From positions 1 through 64,000 of the forward strand of contig NZ_JASHJC010000010.1 in assembly GCF_030733385.1 (NCBI RefSeq): a DNA stretch of 64,000 nucleotides. Direction: 5' to 3'. The notes under the pieces were generated by a model that saw only the letters and a program-made list of their open reading frames with translations, did not search any database and was not told the DNA's origin. Both the position numbers and the translations under genes were made by a program. Below, piece after piece: positions 19,361-26,728 of this stretch; within the stretch, counting starts at the first letter, position 1, and the number at the start of each line of letters is the position of its first letter. Source of the DNA: Roseovarius sp. MMSF_3359 (GTDB lineage Bacteria; Pseudomonadota; Alphaproteobacteria; Rhodobacterales; Rhodobacteraceae).

Positions 19361-20116
19361 TCAGAGTGCCGAACGGGAAATGGAGTCCACAAGCGCGTTA
19401 TAGCTCTTGGTCGTCGCATTTTGTTCGTTGGTGATCTGGTTCTTGCGGCTTGCCAGTTGGTTGGACTGTTTCGACCCCTTCTGCGAGAGCGATGCCGAGC
19501 TGCTCTTCATGGCGTTGGACGCCTTGCGGAGCTGTTGTGCGTCGGCGCGGGCATCGGCACGGGCCAGTTGCAATTGCTCTTTGGTCGCACGACCGGCTTT
19601 GACCTCACGCTTCAGGCTTGAGAGCTTGCGCTGATGGTACTGCGCGACGCGCTGCGCCTTCTGACGGGCCGAGCGGGCGGTTGTCAACTGGTTGGCTGAG
19701 ATCCTGATCCGACGCTTGAGCGCATTTTCAGCCTGGGCCGCAGCATTTTGACGCTTGGCCTGCTCCTTGCCCTTCTTGGCACCATAAGCGGCGCCCGCAG
19801 CGCCCGCGCCCACGGTTGCCACGGCGGTCTGCTTGTCGTTGCAATCTGCGAGCCGACACCCGAAGTAACCGCCTAGCGCCCCAACGCCGCCTCCAATCAG
19901 ACCGCCCTGCAAGGCGAAGTTGGCTTGCCGGCGAGCGGCCGCGCGTTGTTCCTGCTCCAGCGAAATCAGTTTTTCGGACTGGCTCAGCAGCCGGATGGCC
20001 TCCGGGCTCAAATTGCCCTTCGTCGCCAGGCTCGGCCCGCCACCGGTGGTTTCCACACATCCGGCCAGCATCGCCACAATGGCGAACACCCCAAATAATC
20101 CCCTCATTCCAAACAT
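19361..20116 (-). CDS. Glycine-zipper lipoprotein with long coiled coil
   Basis: 251 residues from an ATG with AAGGAGGAAGTAACG upstream. The signal ends with VAMLAGC, a lipobox. A zipper-like segment (GGLIGGGVGALGGYFGC, then VATVGAGAAGAAYGAKKG) can insert in membranes. The remainder, about residues 110-251, is a basic then polar helix rich in Ala, Arg, Lys and Gln, likely a coiled coil, with a Ser-rich end. The protein resembles outer-membrane 17-kDa/Rickettsia-type glycine-zipper lipoproteins only in design. Position between the FGE-like gene and the small lipoprotein gene implies a joint envelope role. Confidence 0.72.
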   Translation of the reverse strand: MFGMRGLFGVFAIVAMLAGCVETTGGGPSLATKGNLSPEAIRLLSQSEKLISLEQEQRAAARRQANFALQGGLIGGGVGALGGYFGCRLADCNDKQTAVATVGAGAAGAAYGAKKGKEQAKRQNAAAQAENALKRRIRISANQLTTARSARQKAQRVAQYHQRKLSSLKREVKAGRATKEQLQLARADARADAQQLRKASNAMKSSSASLSQKGSKQSNQLASRKNQITNEQNATTKSYNALVDSISRSAL

Positions 20117-20152
20117 CGTTACTTCCTCCTTGTTACCTTTGATTTTCAAAAC

Positions 20153-21721
20153 TCATTCCCGGCCGGTAAGCCTTGCATGATATGCTTCCAATTGATCAAA
20201 AAACACCTGCGGATCGGTGTCGGACTTTGATCGATATTCTTTCACGAAATCCGCAAACATCAACTGCATTTCGTCGGTCGTGTTCCTGGTTTTCTCGGAC
20301 ATTTCCGCAAGCCTCGCATCGTTTTCCTCGCGCACGATCTCCAATGCGTCGGCCAGGGTTGCTTCGTCGAAATCGCCCGCCGCATGGACAAGCGCGTTGA
20401 GGAAGATGTCCTTGGTGATGCTAAGGCGTTCACCCAGCCTTGTTCGGTACGCGATCAGGTCATCGTTCGCGGCCCCGGCGGCAATCACATCATCAAGCCT
20501 GACCCCTTCGTCATAGGTGACGATGAATGATCGGATGGCAAAAAATCCGCCCTGCAGGATCGTACGCGCGCTCCGGCTTTCGATGACATTGCGTCGCTCC
20601 ATCTCGGTCTCGAAGGTTGCTTTGGCATCGAGAAGCGCCGCCTGAACATCCTCGTCCTTTTCAGCCGCGGCAATCTTGGCCAACGCCTCGATCGGGTCAT
20701 CCCCCGGATCCAGCGCGACACGGGTTTCCCCAAGGTCGTGCCAACTGCTGTTGATATCGGTGATCCGTTTCTGATCTTTCAGGATCGGGGAGCCAAAGAC
20801 GACCCGCAAACCGGTGTAAGGTTTGCCCGCCGGAAGTCCCGTGTCGGGATCAAACAGGCTCACCTCGTCACGGGCGGCGGTCCGCACGCGGTTCTCAGAG
20901 GTCAGGCAGCTTCCGCCACGGGCCGTTGCGCCGCCGATCTGGCCATGGGCATGTTCGCGCTTTCGGAGCTGATAGAGCGCCATCGTGTATTCCTGCACAT
21001 TCCCGAGAATGTCGAAAAGCCCAAGGGGGTTGGCTTGCAGCAATCCCACCGACTGCGCCGCGCCATCACATGACTTGAAACCCGCAAACCAGACATAATC
21101 GAGCATCGGCCCGTCCATCGGGAAGAGCTTCTTGCGGCGCTCCGCCTTGGTTACCTGCAAGCCGCCCCGGGCGGCGAATTCCCACTCTTCCTCGGTCGGC
21201 AGGCGCACGAAAGCCTGGGGACCCGCTGCCGCTTCGAGCTCGTCCTTGGCGTTCTCGTACAGCCAGGCCGTATATTTGGCAGTGAATTCCTGGGCGTCAA
21301 ACCAGCTCATTTCCTGCGCGGGTTCGGCGATCTCATCGGCGGGGGTTGGGCAGGTGTCGCCCATCACCGACTGCCATTGCTCCCAGGTGACCTCGTATTT
21401 GCCGATCAGGTAATACCGCTTGGCGGCGCTGGATTTGGTCAATCCGCCGACAAGAGACCGTGTGACAATGGATTCCGAATGCTCCTGCCCGGAGATGTCG
21501 GAATTGCCCATCTGCACTTCTTCGTCCGCCAGCCAGTTATCCACCGCCGGGGTGCTGACCTTGCGAAAAGTCATCGCACCGCCACAAGGCATCGGCAGGG
21601 TCACGTCCTCTTCCATCGGGACCGGGTTCCAATAGATCTCGTCCCACCGGTCCTGCGCCAAGGCCAGACCGGGCAGAAAGGCAGCAAGTGCCGCTGCGCG
21701 AAACGCTTGTCTAACGAACAT
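20153..21721 (-). CDS. Exported formylglycine-generating-enzyme fold (SUMF1-like), probably non-catalytic
   Basis: 522 residues with a signal peptide (MFVRQAFRAAALAAFLPGLALA). Residues about 30-330 carry the FGE/SUMF1 fold: YYLIGKYEVTWEQW, MSWFDAQEFTAKYTAWL, VRLPTEEEWEFAARGG, LGLFDILGNVQEYT, then RGGSC and YTGLRVVF. True FGEs have two copper-binding cysteines in a C-x(4)-C arrangement after RGGS. Here only C272 directly after RGGS is seen, followed by LTSENRVRTAARDE, so oxidation of sulfatase cysteines is unlikely. A helical C-terminal region of about 190 residues follows. The gene overlaps the FtsX gene by 11 bases. A binding or scaffold role for the fold is inferred. Confidence 0.85.
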   Translation of the reverse strand: MFVRQAFRAAALAAFLPGLALAQDRWDEIYWNPVPMEEDVTLPMPCGGAMTFRKVSTPAVDNWLADEEVQMGNSDISGQEHSESIVTRSLVGGLTKSSAAKRYYLIGKYEVTWEQWQSVMGDTCPTPADEIAEPAQEMSWFDAQEFTAKYTAWLYENAKDELEAAAGPQAFVRLPTEEEWEFAARGGLQVTKAERRKKLFPMDGPMLDYVWFAGFKSCDGAAQSVGLLQANPLGLFDILGNVQEYTMALYQLRKREHAHGQIGGATARGGSCLTSENRVRTAARDEVSLFDPDTGLPAGKPYTGLRVVFGSPILKDQKRITDINSSWHDLGETRVALDPGDDPIEALAKIAAAEKDEDVQAALLDAKATFETEMERRNVIESRSARTILQGGFFAIRSFIVTYDEGVRLDDVIAAGAANDDLIAYRTRLGERLSITKDIFLNALVHAAGDFDEATLADALEIVREENDARLAEMSEKTRNTTDEMQLMFADFVKEYRSKSDTDPQVFFDQLEAYHARLTGRE

Positions 21722-22928
21722 CAAGAAAACCCTCTTCTGGTGTAATGGACGTGATCGCAAAAGCGGCACCGAGCGACGCGAGCGTCGCGACAACGAGCGT
21801 CGCCCCCGCGCTGGCGAAAATTTCCACCGGGGACAGGCGGGCCAGGGATTCTTCGACCCGGAATGTGCTGGCCAGGGCCAGGTCGAGGAGACCGGTCAGC
21901 AAGGCGTAAAAGACAATCGACAAAAGCCATCCGGCGACACCGATGACTGCCGCCTGGGTGATTGGGAGCAGGAAGGCGCGTTTGCGGCTCAGCCCCCCGG
22001 CGCGCAGCAGGCTTATCGGACGGCGGTTGCGGCTGATCGCGGCCCAAAGGCTTGCGGCAAAGGTGGCGGTCACGCCGAGCAGGCCGACACCCGCGACGGT
22101 ATTGAACCCGCTATCGAGCGCGCTGCGCAGCGAGACCAGGTCAGCGGCCTTGTCCAGCGATGCGCCCGATGCGTACCCTTTCGCGGCAAGATCCTCGACC
22201 AGACGGAAGGCGCCATCGACATCCCGGGCATAAAGGCGCACGAGGGGGAATGTGTCCGGCGCCGGATAATCCGCGCGCAGCGGGTTTAGATCGAACCCCG
22301 TCACGTCCCCATGGGTCCAGTCCTGCAGAAGAAACAGATCACCCGTTTCCATCAGCGCACCGGTCCGGCCCCAGACGCCGGCGGGCAGAACGCCACTCAC
22401 GGTCAGGGTCAGGAAAGCGCCGTCCGGGGCGTCATCGTTGGGCCGCATCAGGGCCTCGACCGGATCGCCGGGCGCAAGACCGCCCAGTTGCCCTGCCAGG
22501 GCCGCCGACAACACCACTTCGCCAGGACCGGGCGGTGCAAGACCCCCGCCGAGATACGGGTCCCCTGCCCCGGCGGCCAGGAGCGTGACGTTGCGCACCA
22601 GATCCCCGCCATCGACCGGCACGGCGAAATCCGACAGCACCGCGAGTTGGATCGGATGAGCGCCGATGTAGCGGACATCGGGATGTTGGCGAAGTTCCTC
22701 GACAAAGGCAGCCGAAAAACTGTCCTGCCCGATGAACTGGATGCGAAGATCCTCCGGATTTTCCAAAAGCGCCTGCGTTCGGTCGGCAATATAGCCGTTT
22801 TTGATGCCAAGGATGATGAGGAGCGGGACCAATAGTGCCGCCAGCCCGATGATCTGGCACCAGGTCGCCACCCGCGCGTGGCGGAGATCGGCATAGGCCA
22901 GTCTGCAGATCAACGGCGCCTTCATCAT
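21711..22928 (-). CDS. FtsX/MacB-type ABC transporter permease
   Basis: 405-residue inner-membrane protein with one N-terminal TM (IIGLAALLVPLLIILGIKNGYI, about 26-47), a periplasmic domain of about 230 residues and three C-terminal TMs (VGLLGVTATFAASLWAAI, then AAVIGVAGWLLSIVFYALL, then SAGATLVVATLASLGAAFAI). This is the topology of the FtsX/LolC/MacB class, which does mechanical work across the envelope rather than classic import. It pairs with the ATPase gene upstream through an ATGATG/TGA overlap. Nearby lipoproteins make lipoprotein release or envelope remodelling thinkable. Confidence 0.88.
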   Translation of the reverse strand: MMKAPLICRLAYADLRHARVATWCQIIGLAALLVPLLIILGIKNGYIADRTQALLENPEDLRIQFIGQDSFSAAFVEELRQHPDVRYIGAHPIQLAVLSDFAVPVDGGDLVRNVTLLAAGAGDPYLGGGLAPPGPGEVVLSAALAGQLGGLAPGDPVEALMRPNDDAPDGAFLTLTVSGVLPAGVWGRTGALMETGDLFLLQDWTHGDVTGFDLNPLRADYPAPDTFPLVRLYARDVDGAFRLVEDLAAKGYASGASLDKAADLVSLRSALDSGFNTVAGVGLLGVTATFAASLWAAISRNRRPISLLRAGGLSRKRAFLLPITQAAVIGVAGWLLSIVFYALLTGLLDLALASTFRVEESLARLSPVEIFASAGATLVVATLASLGAAFAITSITPEEGFLDVR

Positions 22929-23650
22929 GCCGCCTCGAACACGGAGGTACGGTTGGATTTCTCGCCGGTTTCCGTCACCATGATCTCTCTGAACTGATAC
23001 GCCTCGACCAGGTGTAACTGATGCGTCGCCAACACGATCGCGGCACCGGACCGGTCCGCCAGGGCAATCAGGCTGTCCATCACGCGGCTGGCGTTTTTGG
23101 CATCAAGCGCCGCGGTCGGCTCATCCGCGAGGATCAGCGCCGGCCGTTGCGCCAGCGCGCAGGCCACCGCCGCACGTTGCCGCTGCCCCCCCGACAGGCC
23201 GGCAGGCATCGCATCAAGCACCTCGCCCAGATCCAGCATTTCGACAAGCAGGTCGATCTCCTGCACCGGCAAAGCATCGGCCAGCTCGGCACTGCAGAGG
23301 ATGTTTTCACGGATCGTCAGGAATTCGAGCAACCCGTCGCGTTGCGGCAGATAGGTGGCGCTTTGCGCGCGCAGAAGGCTAAGCAGGCTCTGATCGTTGC
23401 TGCGCCAGGCGTTTAGCACATCGCGGCCCACCAACCGGAAGGCAATCCCGTCATCGGGGTTCGTGGCCATTGCCAACAAGGCCAGGATGGTTGATTTGCC
23501 GCTGCCGCTTGGCCCGACAAGGGCGACCCTGTCACCCGGATGCAGGTAAAGTTCCGGCAAGGCAACCTCGAACCGGCGATCCTCATCGAAGCGCGCCTTG
23601 CGGAGCCCTTCGGCCTCAAGAATGTATCCCGACGCCCCCGCGCCGGTCAC
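22925..23650 (-). CDS. ABC transporter ATP-binding protein (LolD/MacB type)
   Basis: 241-residue ATPase with canonical Walker A GPSGSGKST, signature GLSGGQRQRAAVACAL, Walker B LILADEPTAALD and switch histidine in LATHQLHLVEA. These features and the pairing with an FtsX-type permease place it in the LolD/MacB/FtsE group that powers mechanotransmission. It overlaps both neighbours by 4 bases and so is firmly part of the srf block. Confidence 0.93.
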   Translation of the reverse strand: MTGAGASGYILEAEGLRKARFDEDRRFEVALPELYLHPGDRVALVGPSGSGKSTILALLAMATNPDDGIAFRLVGRDVLNAWRSNDQSLLSLLRAQSATYLPQRDGLLEFLTIRENILCSAELADALPVQEIDLLVEMLDLGEVLDAMPAGLSGGQRQRAAVACALAQRPALILADEPTAALDAKNASRVMDSLIALADRSGAAIVLATHQLHLVEAYQFREIMVTETGEKSNRTSVFEAA

Positions 23651-25596
23651 GGGATCATTTCCAGCGGGATCGGATAAACCTTCTCCGGCTCACCGGCTTC
23701 GGGGCTCAGCGCGATCCAATTGTCGGTGTCGGCATAGTAAAGCTCGTACATCGACAGTTTCGACTTGATCGTTTCGATCTGCTCATACCGACCGCTCCCG
23801 CCCATTTCGACCCAGGCCGTCGGCGAGATCTGCGTCAGATCGCTCTCATACGGCAATCCGCCCAGATAATCGCCCAGCAACTGGCCGAGATTGTCGAACT
23901 CTTCGACCTCCGTGACGCCGACGCCGCTGCTGCCGGGCAGTTTCTTGATTGTCGACGGGTCGCGCACGATGCGGGCCATGACGGTCCGGAGGACTTCGAA
24001 GAACTTGGACGGATCTTCCTGCTCGTTGACCGAGAAGGCTTCGACAACCGCCTGAAGCGTGACATAGACATCGTTCAACTGCGCCCGGGTCAGAAGCACC
24101 CGCGGCGCAAGCGCGATCCGGCGCGGATCATCCAGCGCGAAATCCGCGACCCAGGCTTCGTAGGTATCGGGCGCCTGGGTCTGGTTCTGGCGGCCAAGCC
24201 ACTCAAGCTCCATCGCGTGACCCAGCTCCGAGACCGCGCAGGCGATTGAATCGGGATCGGCCTCACATGGATCAGGTGCACCGGCGGAACTTGCCGAGAC
24301 CTGGGTGTTAACCTGGTTGAGCAAGGCTTCGGTCACGATGCTGACCTGCTCGGCAAACTCGTTTACGTCGCCGTTTTCGATCGGAAAGACATATGATTTC
24401 CGGGCGCGTTCCTGGTACGTCAGTTGCTCAAGCTGCGCGATCGAGTCGTCGTGATAGGCCCGGCCTGCCCGTGTCTTGAGGAACATCGCCATCGTGGCAA
24501 TCCCAAGATCCTTGCTCAACCGTGTGCCAAGCAGTTGCGGTGTTGAATCCGACCCCGCGCCGTTTTCCGTCCCGACGAGCATCCCCGCATCACTTATGTA
24601 GATGATGTACTTGCCCCCGAAATCCTCCCAGGCCCCGGATTCTGCCGCCATCGTCAGGCCGCTCATGCCGTCTTCATCGAAATCATGGCTTGAAACGCTG
24701 GTGACCTTCATACCCTTCAAGGCCGAGAGGAAGCCGTTCTTGTCGAAATCGGGGTTGAGCGGGAAATACTCCTTGGAGCGGTACTCCAGACCAGGCACCT
24801 GCCCGACATCGCTGCGGAAACCTACGAGACCAAAGCTGAAGTCCGCCTCGCTCTCGGCACCGAGGATGCCGGACAAGAGGGATTCAATCGCGCCCCGCGT
24901 GGCGTCGATATAGGGCTGCATCGAGGTCGACGTATCAATCACGAAAACGATGCCGACATTGAAGGGACCCTGCGGCGTCTCTTCCTGTTCCGGGGGTTCG
25001 TTCTGGTTGATCGACGCGACTTTGAGGATCACCTTGGGCCGCCGATTGACCCGAATATCCGCATGTTCGAGGATCGGCAGCAGATAAAATTGCTCGGTCA
25101 TCGGCACAAATTCCGCCGGTTCGACCGACAGAACCTTGCTGTCTCCCGCGCCGTTGCCGCCGCGAATGCTGGTCACCAGCAACTCCGCGCGGGTGCTCAT
25201 CGCTTCATCCTTGAGGAAGCTGGTCAGCGCCTCCTTGCCGTCGAAGAAAAGCGACGGCAGGCGGCCTGCGGGGTTGGTGAAGGAGACGACGATGGTCTGT
25301 TTCCAATCGACCGACTTCGCAGCGTTCAGCCAGAAGGTCTCAGCCCCGCTCAGCTTTGCGCCGACCCGAAGCCAGGTGATGTCGTCAACCTCGCTTATCT
25401 CGAACACATAGTAGGATGAGAAGACCGGCGGCTTGCTTGTTGCCGTGCCGCCGGGCTGATCGAAGAGAACGGCACCCGGCCGCGTCAGCACGCGGTGATC
25501 GAGTTGGGTATCGCCGATCTTGAGCGGTTGCGCCCCCGCCCCCATCGAAAGGGACGTGAACCAGAGTGTGGCTACCAAGAACAGAATTGGTCTCAT
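23647..25596 (-). CDS. Exported vWA protein resembling the C-terminal region of PpkA
   Basis: 649 residues with signal MRPILFLVATLWFTSLSMGAGA. Residues 34-125 (RVLTRPGAVLFDQPGG, SSYYVFEI, RLPSLFFDG) match in style the segment preceding the vWA domain in the T6SS kinase PpkA. The vWA domain has an intact MIDAS DTSTS at 221-225 and a conserved SDAGM. A helical C-terminal half (about 430-649) contains ATALLNQVNTQV-like and GGLPYESDL segments. There is no kinase domain here. It may bind a periplasmic partner via a divalent metal. The start overlaps nothing upstream (13-base gap), and its end overlaps the ABC ATPase gene by 4. Confidence 0.82.
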   Translation of the reverse strand: MRPILFLVATLWFTSLSMGAGAQPLKIGDTQLDHRVLTRPGAVLFDQPGGTATSKPPVFSSYYVFEISEVDDITWLRVGAKLSGAETFWLNAAKSVDWKQTIVVSFTNPAGRLPSLFFDGKEALTSFLKDEAMSTRAELLVTSIRGGNGAGDSKVLSVEPAEFVPMTEQFYLLPILEHADIRVNRRPKVILKVASINQNEPPEQEETPQGPFNVGIVFVIDTSTSMQPYIDATRGAIESLLSGILGAESEADFSFGLVGFRSDVGQVPGLEYRSKEYFPLNPDFDKNGFLSALKGMKVTSVSSHDFDEDGMSGLTMAAESGAWEDFGGKYIIYISDAGMLVGTENGAGSDSTPQLLGTRLSKDLGIATMAMFLKTRAGRAYHDDSIAQLEQLTYQERARKSYVFPIENGDVNEFAEQVSIVTEALLNQVNTQVSASSAGAPDPCEADPDSIACAVSELGHAMELEWLGRQNQTQAPDTYEAWVADFALDDPRRIALAPRVLLTRAQLNDVYVTLQAVVEAFSVNEQEDPSKFFEVLRTVMARIVRDPSTIKKLPGSSGVGVTEVEEFDNLGQLLGDYLGGLPYESDLTQISPTAWVEMGGSGRYEQIETIKSKLSMYELYYADTDNWIALSPEAGEPEKVYPIPLEMIP

Positions 25597-25609
25597 GGTT
25601 GTCTCCTCG

Positions 25610-26728
25610 CTACGAACAGGCTTCCCGCGCCTTGGGGAAGGCCACGCGCAGGACTTCCGACGCGGTCACATTGCCTTCGTCGCTGCGCTTTTTCAGGTCG
25701 GCCTCCAGCAGATCAAGTTTTTCCTTTGCACCTTCGACACCTTTTTCGCAGGCCATCGCATAATGGCTCAACGCCCTGATATCGTTGGCAGTTTCCGTCA
25801 TGCAAGCCTCGAAACCCACGCTGTCCTGCTGTTCGGCCATCAACAGCGCCGCCTCACCGGAGCCCTCGCCAATGGCCCGGGAGATCAGGTTGCGTGCCGC
25901 GTCGCACTCACCGTCCTCTAACGCTGCAAGACCCTGCTCATAGGTGCTGAGTTCCGGTGCTGGTTCAGGCTCTGGCTCAGGGTCCGGCGCCACCGCTTCT
26001 TCGGTCTCATCAGCCTCCGCGATATCCTCTTCGCCCTCGGTCCCATCTTCGGTGGCGGCCTCGGCCTCAGCGTCGCCCGTGTCGTCGGTCGTCTCCTGCG
26101 CCTGTTCTTCGTCAGGGGACTGCTCCATGCCGAAGAAGTACCAACCGCCCGCCCCGATCAGAAGCAGGATGGGGATCAGGATCAGCACCCAGCGAAGCGA
26201 GGATTTGGTCTCCGGCTCCTCTTGCACAACTGGTTCGGGATCGGGCTCGGAAACCATATCGCCGGCATCATCATCGGGTTCGGGTTCCTCTATCTCTTCT
26301 TCCGGCTCTTCTTCGACCTGATCCGCGCCTCCCCCGGCGCCGCCGGTCACATCCCGCGTGACTGGTCCGGCCTTCTGTTCCACATCCGACAGGGTGACCG
26401 TGCGGGTGATCCCATTCCACACCACCACATCTTTGGCAGAGAGTTCCGGGATCATCAGCTCAACCACATCCTCGTCACGAAGCGCGTTGTCGACAAGGTC
26501 AGGGCCGAAAACCAGCAGGAGGCGGTCGCCGTCGATCCGGCTTTCCAGCGCCACGAAAGCATGTTCCACCTGCTGCCAGCCATCCGGCCCCAGGAACGGA
26601 TTTTTCTGCGTGCCGCGCCGGACGATCGCGGTGTAGCCCTGCGATGGCAGGTCCGGTGCCGGGGCGGAAACTTCGACCTTGCCCCCCGCCAGCGGATCGA
26701 CATTACGGATCTGGAGAATGTTGCCCAT
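25610..26728 (-). CDS. Acidic single-pass membrane protein of the srf block
   Basis: 372 residues. Residues 1-115 form a compact domain (MGNILQIRNVDPLAGG, TAIVRRGTQKNPFLGPDGW) that I do not recognise. An acidic Pro/Glu linker follows (about 137-173), then a TM at 178-199 (LRWVLILIPILLLIGAGGWYF) and a second, very acidic linker (201-260). The C-terminal helical domain (YEQGLAALEDGECDAARNLI, AALLMAEQQDSVGFEACM) is TPR/Sel1-like with several Cys. It probably spans the inner membrane with the N-domain in the cytoplasm beside SrfC. The start codon overlaps the srfC stop by one base, and GAGG-like sequence supports it. Confidence 0.75.
   Translation of the reverse strand: MGNILQIRNVDPLAGGKVEVSAPAPDLPSQGYTAIVRRGTQKNPFLGPDGWQQVEHAFVALESRIDGDRLLLVFGPDLVDNALRDEDVVELMIPELSAKDVVVWNGITRTVTLSDVEQKAGPVTRDVTGGAGGGADQVEEEPEEEIEEPEPDDDAGDMVSEPDPEPVVQEEPETKSSLRWVLILIPILLLIGAGGWYFFGMEQSPDEEQAQETTDDTGDAEAEAATEDGTEGEEDIAEADETEEAVAPDPEPEPEPAPELSTYEQGLAALEDGECDAARNLISRAIGEGSGEAALLMAEQQDSVGFEACMTETANDIRALSHYAMACEKGVEGAKEKLDLLEADLKKRSDEGNVTASEVLRVAFPKAREACS

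Noticed and set aside
25930..26330. Low-complexity repeats on the plus strand (Ser/Gly-rich frame)
   Set aside because: They are the antisense of Glu/Pro/Asp linkers in the acidic membrane protein of the srf block.
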